Below are positions 8,209-17,134 of a stretch of 45,754 nucleotides of DNA, piece after piece. Location: contig JAFXTD010000016.1 in the NCBI GenBank assembly GCA_017535925.1, forward strand, positions 1 through 45,754, written 5' to 3'. Each line of letters begins with the position of its first letter. Position 1 is the stretch's first letter. This stretch comes from Selenomonadaceae bacterium (lineage in GTDB: Bacteria > Bacillota > Negativicutes > Selenomonadales > Selenomonadaceae). Under the pieces are notes generated by a model. The model was not told the origin of the DNA, made no database searches, and was given only the letters and a program-made list of their open reading frames with translations. A program made the position numbers and the translations under genes.

Positions 8209-9558
8209 TTATTTCAGCAATTCTCGTTTCGTCAAGAAGAAGGCAATCAACAGAGGCAAAAGCCCGCCAATCCAAGCCATCGGTGCCGCCAAGCACGCGC
8301 CCAAAAATCCCAGCCAATCGACCAAGAAAATCGCGGCGGCTATTCTCATGACTAATTCGACAATGCCCGCAAGCGTCGGCACGAAACTTTTTCCGAGACC
8401 CTGCAACGCGAAGCGGAATATAAATAAAAGAGCCAACGCCCAATAGCTCAAGCCCGTTATGATTAGGAACAGCCGACCGTATTCGATGACTTGTCTAGCC
8501 TCCGAGCCGACGAACAATTCAATTATTTCCGCGCCGAGATAAATGTTGAAGACTGCAACCAATATGCTGAACGAACACGACATGAAAATACATTTCTTGA
8601 CGCCGTCGACGATACGTTCAAATTTTTTCGCGCCGAAATTTTGAGCGGTGTAAGCAGCCATTGCCACGCCGAAGGACATCATGGGCATGACGGCAATCCC
8701 GTCGACACGATGCGCCGCCGCAAATGCCGCAACCGCCACGCTTCCGAGTCCGTTGAGTGCAATTTGCAAGACGACCGCGCCTATCGCGATGATTGAGGAT
8801 TGAAAGCCCATGGGCAATCCGATTTTCAAATGCTCAATCAAAAATTCTCTGTCGAAGGAAAAATCTTCGCGGCGGACATGAAGATAAGGCACGCGCTTTT
8901 TTATGTAAGCAATGCATAAAATATTTCCGAGCGTCAAAGCAACAATCGTCGCTTCCGCCGAACCGGGTATTCCCAAATTCAAACCGATAATCGCAATCGG
9001 CAGGAGCAAAATATTTATGCAAAGAGTCGTCGCTTGAATAACGGTGGGCATTTTGCTGTCGCCGAGCGCGCGAATTAAATTCGTCAGCATTTGTTGAACT
9101 ATGAACATCACAACGCCGCCGTAGATGATTGAGATAAACGAATATGCGCCGTCTAAAATTTCGGGCGGGGTGTCCATTGCAATCAGCAGTTCGCGACAGA
9201 AAATCACGCCGATAATTGCCAACACAACCGACGCCGTCAAACTCAACAAGATGCAAATAGCCGCGCTCTTCCTCACGCCGTCAAAATCTTTCGCGCCGAA
9301 TTTTTGTCCGGTGCAAATGGAAAAGCCGCTTGTCATGCCGAAACAAAAACCCAACATTAAAAACATCAAAGGACCCGTGCAACCGACTGCCGCCAAAGCC
9401 TCGACGCCCAAAAATCTTCCGACAATCAGCGTATCGACAAACCCGAACAATTGCTGAAAGACATTGCCCGCCAAAAGAGGCAACGTGAAATAAAAAATTA
9501 ATCGCGCCGGCTCTCCGACGGTTAAATCCTTGACCGCGCCGTTGTCTTTAGCTTGCAT
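8209..9558 (-). CDS. MATE-family multidrug/sodium antiporter
   Basis: The 449-residue protein is highly hydrophobic with about twelve predicted membrane helices and the two-fold MATE layout. The N-terminal half begins with ARLIFYFTLPLLAGNVFQQL and FVDTLIVGRFLG; the second half repeats this with LIEHLKIGLPMGFQSSIIAIG. MATE pumps export cationic drugs or metabolites in exchange for Na+ or H+. It stands alone on the minus strand between two miniature transposons, so no partner genes help to name its substrate. Start ATG 9558 follows GAGAGGAAG. Confidence 0.9.
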   Translation of the reverse strand: MQAKDNGAVKDLTVGEPARLIFYFTLPLLAGNVFQQLFGFVDTLIVGRFLGVEALAAVGCTGPLMFLMLGFCFGMTSGFSICTGQKFGAKDFDGVRKSAAICILLSLTASVVLAIIGVIFCRELLIAMDTPPEILDGAYSFISIIYGGVVMFIVQQMLTNLIRALGDSKMPTVIQATTLCINILLLPIAIIGLNLGIPGSAEATIVALTLGNILCIAYIKKRVPYLHVRREDFSFDREFLIEHLKIGLPMGFQSSIIAIGAVVLQIALNGLGSVAVAAFAAAHRVDGIAVMPMMSFGVAMAAYTAQNFGAKKFERIVDGVKKCIFMSCSFSILVAVFNIYLGAEIIELFVGSEARQVIEYGRLFLIITGLSYWALALLFIFRFALQGLGKSFVPTLAGIVELVMRIAAAIFLVDWLGFLGACLAAPMAWIGGLLPLLIAFFLTKRELLK

Positions 9559-9640
9559 AAAAACTTCCTCTCAAATTAAAAACGAAACGAAACATAGGAG
9601 CCGTCACGGATGACTTGTAAGAACCGGGAACCGGTTCCTA

Positions 9641-9783
9641 GGGATTGTTGGTAAATTCAAAAGCAGCGGTTGGCGAAAGCCCGGCCGTCATGGATGACGG
9701 TCGCACAAAAGAAAAGTAGATTTAAAAAATAAAAGTCATTGAACCGCTCATCGCAGCCGTCGATTGAATTTACCAACAGCCCC
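9641..9783. mobile_element. MITE copy B (143 bp)
   Basis: The termini are GGGATTGTTGGTAAATTC and GAATTTACCAACAGCCCC, flanked by TA (9639-9640, 9784-9785). The interior contains GCGGTTGGCGAAAGCCCG, an inverted GTCATGGATGAC segment and AAAGTAGATTTAAAAAATAA, all also found in copy C in the opposite orientation. It occupies most of the 410-bp gap upstream of gap. Confidence 0.8.
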
Positions 9784-9881
9784 TAACTCCTTATTACAAA
9801 TTTGATTTTAAGGCGGCAAAATTTTTATGTCAATAAGCCCTGCATGAAACGAAACTGAAATAAAAATGTTCCGAAAATTTG

Positions 9882-9910
9882 TTGACACTCAAAAAATTTT
9901 GGTGTAACAT
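9882..9910 (+). promoter_or_regulatory. Promoter of gap
   Basis: A consensus -35 TTGACA (9882-9887), a 17-base spacer and -10 TAACAT (9905-9910) give a start near 9917 and a leader of about 54 bases. Confidence 0.75.
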
Positions 9911-9970
9911 AGCAAGCAAGTTAATACTTATTTTTTAAGAGTTTTCTAAGTGTATAGGGAGGTATTTTTA

Positions 9971-10999
9971 ATGGCTGTTAAAGTTGCTATCAATGGTTTC
10001 GGTCGTATCGGTCGTCTCGCTTTCCGTCAAATGTTCGACGCAGAGGGCTATGAAGTTGTCGCTATCAACGACCTCACCAGCCCGAAGATGCTCGCTCACC
10101 TTTTGAAGTATGATACCGCACAGGGCGGTTTCTGCGGCAAAATCGGCGAAGGCAAACACCAAGTTGAAGCTAAAGAGAACTCCATCGTCGTCGACGGCAA
10201 AGAGATTATCATCTACGCCATCAAAGACGCAAAAGAAATCCCCTGGGGCAAACATGAAGTTGACGTCGTCCTTGAGTGCACCGGCTTCTATACCAGCAAA
10301 GAAAAAGCCTCTGCTCACTTGGAAGCAGGCGCGAAGAAAGTCGTTATTTCGGCTCCTGCCGGCAATGACCTCCCGACAATCGTTTACAACGTCAACCACA
10401 AGACCCTTACTCCCGACGTGAAAGTCCTCTCGGCGGCATCCTGCACCACCAACTGCTTGGCTCCCATGACCGCAGCTCTCCACAAACTTGCTCCCATTCA
10501 GAGCGGCATTATGGCTACCATTCACGCTTACACCGGCGACCAAATGATCCTCGATGGCCCGCAGCGTAAAGGCGACCTCCGTCGTTCCCGCGCAGGCGCA
10601 TGCAACATTGTTCCGAACTCAACCGGCGCAGCAAAAGCTATCGGTCTCGTTATCCCCGAATTGAAAGGCAAACTTATCGGCGCAGCACAACGCGTCCCGA
10701 CTCCGACCGGCTCCACCACTCTCCTCTTTGCGGTTGTTAAGGGCGAAGTCACTGTCGACCAAATCAACGCGGCTATGAAAGCAGCTGCCAACGAGTCCTT
10801 CGGCTATTGCGACGAACAAATCGTCTCCAGCGATATTATCGGCATGCGCTTCGGCTCACTCTTCGACGCGACCCAAACCATGGTCAGCCCCATTGGCGAC
10901 GGCAACACTCTCGTTCAGGTTGTTTCTTGGTATGACAACGAAAACAGCTACACCAGCCAGATGGTTCGCACCATTAAGTACTTTGCTGAATTGAAGTAA
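9971..10999 (+). CDS. gap: Glyceraldehyde-3-phosphate dehydrogenase, type I
   Basis: The enzyme oxidises glyceraldehyde-3-phosphate to 1,3-bisphosphoglycerate with NAD+. It is 342 residues from ATG 9971, which follows GGGAGG; an upstream in-frame start at 9950 would run through this ribosome site. The NAD-binding motif [14 protein letters not shown] is at the N-terminus and the catalytic cysteine is in [10 protein letters not shown] near residue 158. Codon use is strikingly C-ending and free of the AAAATTTT runs seen in most neighbours, as expected for a highly expressed gene. It heads a glycolytic cluster (gap, pgk-tpi, gpmI), but a hairpin and a heptamer block separate it from pgk-tpi. Confidence 0.97.
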   Translation: MAVKVAINGFGRIGRLAFRQMFDAEGYEVVAINDLTSPKMLAHLLKYDTAQGGFCGKIGEGKHQVEAKENSIVVDGKEIIIYAIKDAKEIPWGKHEVDVVLECTGFYTSKEKASAHLEAGAKKVVISAPAGNDLPTIVYNVNHKTLTPDVKVLSAASCTTNCLAPMTAALHKLAPIQSGIMATIHAYTGDQMILDGPQRKGDLRRSRAGACNIVPNSTGAAKAIGLVIPELKGKLIGAAQRVPTPTGSTTLLFAVVKGEVTVDQINAAMKAAANESFGYCDEQIVSSDIIGMRFGSLFDATQTMVSPIGDGNTLVQVVSWYDNENSYTSQMVRTIKYFAELK

Positions 11000-11033
11000 G
11001 ATTTTCGGCAACTGAACACGGTTAGAAAATGTG

Positions 11034-11072
11034 ACGGCTCGGCTCTTCGTCAATGTTGAGCCGGGCTGTTTC
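11034..11072 (+). terminator. Hairpin terminator or attenuator after gap
   Basis: A 12-bp GC-rich stem (11034-11045 with 11058-11069, including G-U pairs) is followed by a very short T tract. The weak tail suggests partial read-through into pgk-tpi. Confidence 0.55.
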
Positions 11073-11142
11073 AATTAGGAATTAGGAATTAGGAATTAGG
11101 AATGATTTTTTCTAATCACTAACCACTAATCACTAATCACTT
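11073..11142. repeat. Heptamer tandem-repeat pair before pgk-tpi
   Basis: Four copies of AATTAGG (11073-11103) are followed by a T-rich spacer and four to five copies of ACTAATC/ACTAACC (11112-11142). The two arms share an ATTAG core in opposite orientation. Confidence 0.8.
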
Positions 11143-11161
11143 ATTTTGGGGAGGTTATCTG

Positions 11162-13099
11162 ATGAACAAGAAAAACATTCGCGACATCGATTTGAAAGGC
11201 AAAAAGGTTTTCCTTCGCGTCGATTACAACGTTCCTATGGACGAAAACCAGAATATCACCAACACCAAACGCATTGACGCAACGCTCCCGACTCTCAATT
11301 ATCTGCTTGAACAGGGCGCGGCTGTCATTATCGGTTGCCACCTCGGCAGACCCACTGAAGCTCGCGAACCCAAATTCTCCACCAAACCCATTGCCAAAAA
11401 GCTCGGCGAAATTCTCGGCAAGGAAGTCAAATGGGCGGAAGACTGCATCGGCGAACCCGCAGAAAAAGCCGCCGCAGCTCTTCAACCGGGCGAAATCCTC
11501 TTGCTTGAAAACCTTCGCTATCACAAAGAAGAAAAGAAGAATAATCCCAAATTCGCGAAACAACTCGCCGCACTCGCAGACATCGCCGTCAATGACGCTT
11601 TCGGCATGGCTCACCGCGCTCATGCTTCCAACGTCGGCATTACTCATTTCCTTGAGACCGCTTCCGGCTTCCTCATGGAAAAAGAAATTAACTATATCGG
11701 CAAGACTCTCCAAGCTCCGCAACGCCCGTTCGTCGGCATTATCGGCGGCGCGAAAGTCTCTGACAAAATCGGCGTTATCAGCAACATGATTGACAAAGTC
11801 GACACGATTATTATCGGCGGCGGCATGGCTCACACCTTCGACAAAGCAAAAGGCTACGAAGTCGGCACCTCGCTCCTCGAAGCGGATAAAGTTGAACTCG
11901 CAAAACAACTCCTCGAAAAAGCTGCGGCTAAAGGCGTTAAAGTTGTCCTGCCCGTCGACCTCGTTGTCGCAAATAAATTCGCGGCTGACGCAGAGTTTAA
12001 GACCGTTCCCGTTGACCAATGCCCGCCCGATTGGATGGGTCTCGACAGCGGCGAAAAGACTTCCGAAGAATACGTCAAAGCTCTCGAAGGCGCAAAAACA
12101 ATTATTTGGAACGGACCTATGGGCGTCTTTGAATTTGACAACTTCGCAAAAGGCACGCTCGCCGTTGCAAAGGCTGTTGCAGATGCTACCGATAAGGGCG
12201 CAATTTCAATCGTCGGCGGCGGCGATTCCATTGCAGCTTTGAAGAAGACCGGTCTCGACAAGAAAATTTCGCACATCTCCACCGGCGGCGGCGCAACCCT
12301 CGAATACCTCGAAGGCAAAGTTCTGCCCGGCATTGACGCGATTGACGGCGTGGGACGCACTCCGATTATCGCGGGCAACTGGAAAATGAACAACACCATT
12401 AAAGAAGGCGTCAAACTCGTCGAAGAATTGATTCCGCTCGTCAAGAATGCAGAGTGCCGCGTTGTTGTTGCTCCGACTGCCACTGCTCTTGCTGCTGTTG
12501 CGGCGGCTGTCAAATCCACCAACATTCACGTTGCCGCGCAGAACGTTCACTGGGAACCCAAAGGCGCGTACACCGGCGAAATTTCAACCGGCATGCTCAA
12601 CGAAATTAATGTTGATTACGTCGTGCTCGGACACAGCGAACGCCGCGACTATTTCGGCGAAACCGACGAAGGCGTCAACAAGAGAGCAAAGGCTGCGTTC
12701 AACGCGGGCATCACTCCGATTATCTGCTGCGGCGAGTCCCTTGAGATTCGTGAAGCTAACACTTATATTGAATTCGTCACCGGACAGATTGAAAAAGACC
12801 TCGATGGCTTCAAACCTGCAGAAGTCAAGAAACTCGTCATTGCTTACGAACCCATTTGGGCTATCGGCACCGGCAAGACCGCGACCTTTGAACAGGCAGA
12901 GGAAGTCTGCAAAGCTATCCGCGAAAAAGTTGCAGCTATGTTCGGTCAAGAGGCGGCTGACGCGATTCGCATTCAATACGGCGGCTCCGTTAAACCTGCC
13001 ACGATTAAAGACCTCATGAAGCAACCCAACGTCGACGGCGCATTGGTCGGCGGCGCGAGCCTCAAAGCTCAAGACTTCAGCGCGATTGTCAATTTCTAA
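11162..13099 (+). CDS. pgk-tpi: Fused phosphoglycerate kinase-triosephosphate isomerase
   Basis: One frame of 645 residues joins two glycolytic enzymes. Residues 1 to about 393 are phosphoglycerate kinase, with RVDYNVPMD near 19-27, CHLGRP near 58 and the nucleotide loop GGGDSIAAL near 354. After a short GIDAIDGVG linker, residues about 398-645 are a complete triosephosphate isomerase with AGNWKMN (catalytic Lys near 407), LGHSERR (His near 490), [11 protein letters not shown] (Glu near 562) and YGGSVKP near 605. All catalytic residues of both enzymes are present, and there is no internal stop or frameshift. A similar covalent PGK-TIM fusion is known from Thermotoga maritima. Start ATG 11162 follows GGGGAGG. 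Codon use is that of a highly expressed gene. Confidence 0.96.
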   Translation: MNKKNIRDIDLKGKKVFLRVDYNVPMDENQNITNTKRIDATLPTLNYLLEQGAAVIIGCHLGRPTEAREPKFSTKPIAKKLGEILGKEVKWAEDCIGEPAEKAAAALQPGEILLLENLRYHKEEKKNNPKFAKQLAALADIAVNDAFGMAHRAHASNVGITHFLETASGFLMEKEINYIGKTLQAPQRPFVGIIGGAKVSDKIGVISNMIDKVDTIIIGGGMAHTFDKAKGYEVGTSLLEADKVELAKQLLEKAAAKGVKVVLPVDLVVANKFAADAEFKTVPVDQCPPDWMGLDSGEKTSEEYVKALEGAKTIIWNGPMGVFEFDNFAKGTLAVAKAVADATDKGAISIVGGGDSIAALKKTGLDKKISHISTGGGATLEYLEGKVLPGIDAIDGVGRTPIIAGNWKMNNTIKEGVKLVEELIPLVKNAECRVVVAPTATALAAVAAAVKSTNIHVAAQNVHWEPKGAYTGEISTGMLNEINVDYVVLGHSERRDYFGETDEGVNKRAKAAFNAGITPIICCGESLEIREANTYIEFVTGQIEKDLDGFKPAEVKKLVIAYEPIWAIGTGKTATFEQAEEVCKAIREKVAAMFGQEAADAIRIQYGGSVKPATIKDLMKQPNVDGALVGGASLKAQDFSAIVNF

Positions 13100-13150
13100 G
13101 TTTTGACTAAGTGAAACGCCTTCCGAACGAAAAGAAAGGCGGTGATTATT

Positions 13151-13465
13151 GTGGCAGACATTGAAACCAAAGTTGAAAAACTTGAGACGAGAGTTACTAC
13201 GCTTGAACAGCAAGTGAGCAACGTCATGACAAAGCTTGATATGTTCATTACGGAAAGCCGTACAGCTCGTGCAAGACAAGACGCCGATATGCGGGAGGCA
13301 CGCCAAAAGCATGAAGCCGATATTCGGGAAATGCGTCAAGACATGAAAAACATGCAGGCAAGTATGGACGCTAAAATCGACGGCATGGGCAAGCATATTC
13401 GCAATATGTCTATCGTCACGATAATCGGAGTCGCCACGATAGTTATTACTGTTCTTTTGAAATAG
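13151..13465 (+). CDS. Small coiled-coil, tail-anchored membrane protein
   Basis: I place the start at GTG 13151 (104 residues), 6 bases after AAAGGCGGTG; GTG 13142 lies inside that site. Residues 1-80 are charged and heptad-patterned (VEKLETRVTTLEQQVSNV, then Arg/Glu/Met-rich helices), and residues about 85-103 form a single hydrophobic helix (IVTIIGVATIVITVLL) ending in a lysine. The layout resembles XhlA-like holin accessory proteins and other tail-anchored coiled coils, but I do not recognise a specific family. It sits between pgk-tpi and gpmI in the same direction and is followed by a terminator, so it is probably co-transcribed with pgk-tpi. Confidence 0.7.
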   Translation: MADIETKVEKLETRVTTLEQQVSNVMTKLDMFITESRTARARQDADMREARQKHEADIREMRQDMKNMQASMDAKIDGMGKHIRNMSIVTIIGVATIVITVLLK

Positions 13466-13502
13466 TTCGCAAGAAATTCAACAGGATAAAATAAAAGTTA
13501 AA

Positions 13503-13556
13503 CCGCCAATTTAGTGGCTAGTAACCGGTTGCTGGTTGTTAGGTTGGCGGCTTTTC
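13503..13556 (+). terminator. Terminator enclosing heptamer-like sequence
   Basis: CCGCCAA (13503-13509) pairs with TTGGCGG (13544-13550) and is followed by CTTTTC. The 34-base loop contains GTGGCTA/GTAACCG/GTTGCTG heptamer variants. Confidence 0.6.
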
Positions 13557-13578
13557 TTCATAAAGGAGAGTGTAACGA

Positions 13579-15114
13579 ATGGCAACAATCAAACACGCAC
13601 CTATTTGCTTGATTATCATGGACGGCTGGGGTATCGGCAACGAAACAGACAAATTCAACGCGATTCAAGTCGGCAACACGCCCGTCCTCGATGACCTTGT
13701 TAAAAAATATCCCAATGCCAAACTTCAAGCTTCCGGCGAATATGTCGGACTTCCCGACGGGCAAATGGGCAATTCCGAAGTCGGGCACATGAATATCGGC
13801 GCGGGCAGAATCATCTATCAGCCGCTGACGAAAATTACCAAGGCGATTCGTGACGGCGACTTCTTCGAAAACAAAGCACTCGTCGGCGTTATCGATAAAG
13901 CTTCGGCTTCGGGCGGCGCGTTGCACTTAATGGGACTCGTTTCACCCGGCGGCGTCCACAGCCACACCGAACATCTTTACGGCTTGCTTCAACTTGCAAA
14001 GAAAAAAGGCGTCGCGAAAGTTTACGTTCATGCTTTCCTCGACGGGCGTGACGTTCCTCCCAGCTCTGCTGCAGAATATCTTGCCGAACTTGAGCAAAAG
14101 ATTAAAGAAATCGGCGCGGGACAAGTTGCAACAATCAGCGGTCGTTACTACGCAATGGACAGAGATAAACGTTGGGACAGAGTTCAAAAAGCTTACGACG
14201 CAATCGCCAAAGCCGACGCTCCCAAAAAAGCTTCTTCCGACGTTGCGATTAAAGAATCCTACGGCGCGAAAGTCACCGACGAATTTGTCAATCCCGTTGT
14301 TATCGGCGATTATCCCGGTATCGGCAAAGACGACGGAATTATTTTCTTCAACTTCCGCCCCGACCGCGCCCGCGAATTGACTCACGCTTTCACTGACAAA
14401 GCTTTTGACGGCTTCCAGCGTGTCGAAGAAATTGTAGGCATTCCGTTCGCGACAATGACTCAATACGAGGAAGGTTTGAACGTCGACGTTGCCTATCCTC
14501 CCGAAAGTGTCAAGAACGGCTTGGGCGAAACGATAAGCAAGGCAGGCTTGGCGCAACTCCGTATCGCCGAAACGGAAAAATATGCTCACGTTACTTTCTT
14601 CTTTAATGGCGGCGTTGAAGAGCCTTACAAGGGCGAAGACAGAATTTTGGTTCCGAGCCCGAAGGTTGCCACTTACGACCTCAAGCCCGAAATGAGCGCG
14701 CCTACTGTCACGTTGAAAGTTGCCGAAGCGATCCTTTCCGAAAAATACGACTTCATTATCCTCAACTATGCAAACGGTGACATGGTCGGTCATACGGGCG
14801 TCATGAAAGCGGCGGTTCAAGCTGTCGAGACCGTTGACGTTTGCGTCGGCATTTTCATCGAGTGCATGAAGAAAGTCGGCGGCGAAGTTATCATTATCGC
14901 AGACCACGGCAACGCAGATAAAATGTACGACTACGACCTCAAGGAGCCGTTCACCGCTCACACGACAAATCCCGTTCCGATTATCGTCGTGTCCGACAGA
15001 GTTGCCGAAGTCAAAGACGGTGCACTCTGCGACGTTGCTCCTACTCTCCTCACTCTTGCGGGCATGGAAATTCCTGCCGAAATGACGGGCAAGCCGCTTG
15101 TCACCATGAAATAA
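13579..15114 (+). CDS. gpmI: 2,3-bisphosphoglycerate-independent phosphoglycerate mutase
   Basis: GpmI interconverts 3- and 2-phosphoglycerate using two manganese ions. The protein is 511 residues, the family norm. It has LIIMDGWG (metal-binding Asp) at the N-terminus, the phospho-serine loop MGNSEVGHMNIGAGR near residues 60-75, and the second metal cluster IIIADHGNADKM near 437-448. AAAGGAGAGTG lies upstream of ATG 13579. It completes the lower-glycolysis cluster except for enolase and pyruvate kinase, which are not in the window. Confidence 0.96.
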   Translation: MATIKHAPICLIIMDGWGIGNETDKFNAIQVGNTPVLDDLVKKYPNAKLQASGEYVGLPDGQMGNSEVGHMNIGAGRIIYQPLTKITKAIRDGDFFENKALVGVIDKASASGGALHLMGLVSPGGVHSHTEHLYGLLQLAKKKGVAKVYVHAFLDGRDVPPSSAAEYLAELEQKIKEIGAGQVATISGRYYAMDRDKRWDRVQKAYDAIAKADAPKKASSDVAIKESYGAKVTDEFVNPVVIGDYPGIGKDDGIIFFNFRPDRARELTHAFTDKAFDGFQRVEEIVGIPFATMTQYEEGLNVDVAYPPESVKNGLGETISKAGLAQLRIAETEKYAHVTFFFNGGVEEPYKGEDRILVPSPKVATYDLKPEMSAPTVTLKVAEAILSEKYDFIILNYANGDMVGHTGVMKAAVQAVETVDVCVGIFIECMKKVGGEVIIIADHGNADKMYDYDLKEPFTAHTTNPVPIIVVSDRVAEVKDGALCDVAPTLLTLAGMEIPAEMTGKPLVTMK

Positions 15115-15134
15115 AATTCGACAAAAAATCTTTT

Positions 15135-15235
15135 GGGCGGCGGCAATTTTAATTAGGAATGTGGAATTGGGAATTAGGAATTGTTTTTACATTCCTCATT
15201 CCTGATTCCCAATTAAATTGCCTCGCCCGTTTTTT
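15135..15235 (+). terminator. Long hairpin terminator of gpmI with heptamer arms inside
   Basis: The base of the stem pairs GGGCG (15135-15139) with CGCCC (15224-15228) and GGCAATTT (15142-15149) with AAATTGCC (15215-15222), followed by TTTTTT. Between them are AATTAGG/AATTGGG heptamers (15151-15182), a GTTTTTA turn and opposing ATTCCTC/ATTCCCA heptamers (15190-15214). The whole 95-base segment can fold as one rod. Confidence 0.7.
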
Positions 15236-15252
15236 GTAAGGAGGAAAAAATT

Positions 15253-16179
15253 TTGTTCGACAACAACCCTGAAGAACATTATCTCAAGCAGGGCGACCCC
15301 AACAAGCCGACTTACTACATAATTCGCCACATGAACGAGGCAGCGGAGCTGTCCGAAATATACAGGATGACTGCGGGGCACATTTGGTACGCGTTGTCCA
15401 AAAGTTGGTTGCCCGTCGTCGACATGAAAAATTATTCCAATTTGTATCTTCCGCCGGAAAAACTCGGTGCGGAAAATTCTTGGGAATATTATTTTGAACA
15501 GCCGCTTCGTATCACTTTGGAACAAGCTTACAGCGGCGAAAATGTCGTTTTGAGTGACGGCTTCAAGGCGGAACGTTTCCCCGATTACTCAAAAAACTTG
15601 CTTGAAAAAAAAGACGACACGCTTGCAGAATGGCGAATGCTTGTCAAATGGGGCTTCCTTAAAATAAAACCCGTCTTGGCAGAGGAAATCAACGGGATTC
15701 GCGAAGATTTGTTTTTGCCGAAAGAACGAGTGCTGGGTGTTCTTCTTCGCGGAAAAAATTATTCCGATGAAAAAAATGCGGGACAACCCGTCTCACCTTC
15801 CGCCGAATTCGCGGCGACCGTGACAGCTGCCAGATTTAAAGAGTGGAAGTGCCATAAAATTTTCTTGGTGACAAAAGATTCTGCCGTTTTGGAAATTTTC
15901 AAGAATAAATTCGAGGACAAATGTGTACTTCTTGACCAAGTAGATTTTGAATGTTATGATTCCGACATATCGGGTGAATCGGAAAGCCCTGTGCCGGAAA
16001 ATCAATCTTTTTTGACCGGCAAGAAATATTTGACACCAATTATGCTCTTGTCTTTATGTGATTGTTTGGTTGCGGAAAGATGCGGCGATGCAACAAATGC
16101 GATGTTAATGGCGTCGAAGTTTGCGAATACGTATTTTTTCAATCTCGGTGTTTACGGAATGATTAATTTAGGCGATTAA
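15253..16179 (+). CDS. Fucosyltransferase-like glycosyltransferase, copy 1
   Basis: The 308-residue protein starts with TTG 15253 after AAGGAGG. It has no signal peptide or membrane helix. VLGVLLRGKNYS near residues 159-170, followed by a P-x-x-P-containing segment, and HKIFLVTKDSAVLEIFKNKF near 200-220, resemble the nucleotide-sugar binding motifs of the NodZ/FUT8 (alpha-1,6-fucosyltransferase) superfamily, where HhRRTD precedes a loop and a (T/S)(E/D)D strand. The usual motif Asp is replaced by Asn here (RGKNY), while the tandem copy keeps RGTDY, so copy 1 may have drifted in activity. The acceptor is unknown; surface glycan or protein glycosylation is plausible. Family assignment is from motifs only. 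Confidence 0.55.
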   Translation: MFDNNPEEHYLKQGDPNKPTYYIIRHMNEAAELSEIYRMTAGHIWYALSKSWLPVVDMKNYSNLYLPPEKLGAENSWEYYFEQPLRITLEQAYSGENVVLSDGFKAERFPDYSKNLLEKKDDTLAEWRMLVKWGFLKIKPVLAEEINGIREDLFLPKERVLGVLLRGKNYSDEKNAGQPVSPSAEFAATVTAARFKEWKCHKIFLVTKDSAVLEIFKNKFEDKCVLLDQVDFECYDSDISGESESPVPENQSFLTGKKYLTPIMLLSLCDCLVAERCGDATNAMLMASKFANTYFFNLGVYGMINLGD

Positions 16180-16194
16180 GAGGAGGAAATTTTT

Positions 16195-17121
16195 TTGTTT
16201 GATAGCAATCCTGAAGAACATTATATTAAAAAAGGTAACCCCGACAAACCGACTTATTATGTAATTCGTCGCCTGCCCGACACGACGGGGCTCCTTGCCC
16301 GTTACAGAATGGTTATGGGTCATGTGCGCTATGCTCTGTCCAAAGGCTGGTTGCCTGTCGTCGACATGCAAAATTATCCCAATCCCTACTTGGATCCCGA
16401 AAAGCTCGGCGCGGAAAATTCTTGGGAATATTATTTTGAGCAACCTCTGCGTATCGGACTTGAAGAGGCTTACAACGGCGAAAATGTCGTTTTGAGCAAC
16501 GGCGACAGTGTGGACCCTTATCCCGGGCATTCATTGAAATTCCTCGAAAAAAAGAACGACAGTTTGACGGAGTGGCGGGCACTTATCAAACTGGGCTTAA
16601 TGAAGATAAAGCCGGAACTCATGGAAGAAATTTCACAGGTTCGGGAAAATTTATTCCCGCCCGAAGAGCGCATACTCGGTGTCGTTTTGCGCGGAACAGA
16701 TTATCTTGTCAGAAAAATTAAAGGACGTCCGATTCCGCCGCCCGTCGAATTTGCAGAGAGTACCGTCAACGCCAAACTCAAAGAGTGGAAATGCAGCAAA
16801 TTTTTCTTGGCTACGGAAGACAAAAAAATTCTGGAGCCTTTTAAAAATAACTTCGGAGATCGTTGCCTTATTCTCGACCGTGCGTATGTCGACTTCAATT
16901 CCCTCAAAGACAGAGTAGTAAGCGTTTGCCGCATTGACAGACCGAACGATCATTATCTGCAAGGCAAAGAATATTTGACGCAAATGATTCTTTTGACAAT
17001 GTGCAATTCCTTAGTTGCGGCTCGTTGCAGCGGCACCACGACCGTTATGTTGATGAAGGATGATTTTGAGCACATTCATTTCTTTAATCTCGGCAGATAT
17101 AAAACGATTACTCTTGATTGA
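16195..17121 (+). CDS. Fucosyltransferase-like glycosyltransferase, copy 2
   Basis: This is a tandem paralogue of the preceding gene, 308 residues, also with a TTG start (16195) after AGAGGAGG. The two proteins align end to end, sharing blocks such as LGAENSWEYYFEQPLRI. This copy has the intact VLRGTDYLVRK motif near residues 163-173 and KFFLATEDKKILEPFKNNFG near 202-221, in keeping with a NodZ/FUT8-like donor site. Only 15 bases separate the two genes and 13 bases separate this one from the next exported protein, so the three likely form one transcript. The donor and acceptor are not predictable from the sequence. Confidence 0.55.
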   Translation: MFDSNPEEHYIKKGNPDKPTYYVIRRLPDTTGLLARYRMVMGHVRYALSKGWLPVVDMQNYPNPYLDPEKLGAENSWEYYFEQPLRIGLEEAYNGENVVLSNGDSVDPYPGHSLKFLEKKNDSLTEWRALIKLGLMKIKPELMEEISQVRENLFPPEERILGVVLRGTDYLVRKIKGRPIPPPVEFAESTVNAKLKEWKCSKFFLATEDKKILEPFKNNFGDRCLILDRAYVDFNSLKDRVVSVCRIDRPNDHYLQGKEYLTQMILLTMCNSLVAARCSGTTTVMLMKDDFEHIHFFNLGRYKTITLD

Positions 17122-17134
17122 TTGGAGTGATTGC

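Noticed and set aside
11073-11142. CRISPR array
   Set aside because: The repeat unit is 7 bases with no spacers, and no cas gene is present.
13503-13556. A riboswitch or T-box upstream of gpmI
   Set aside because: There is only one hairpin with a T tail and no conserved aptamer or T-box sequence.
11141-14961. Long open frames on the minus strand through pgk-tpi and gpmI (292, 223 and 339 codons)
   Set aside because: They lie opposite strongly conserved glycolytic genes, show no family motifs and have no ribosome sites. They come from the strong codon bias of the real genes.
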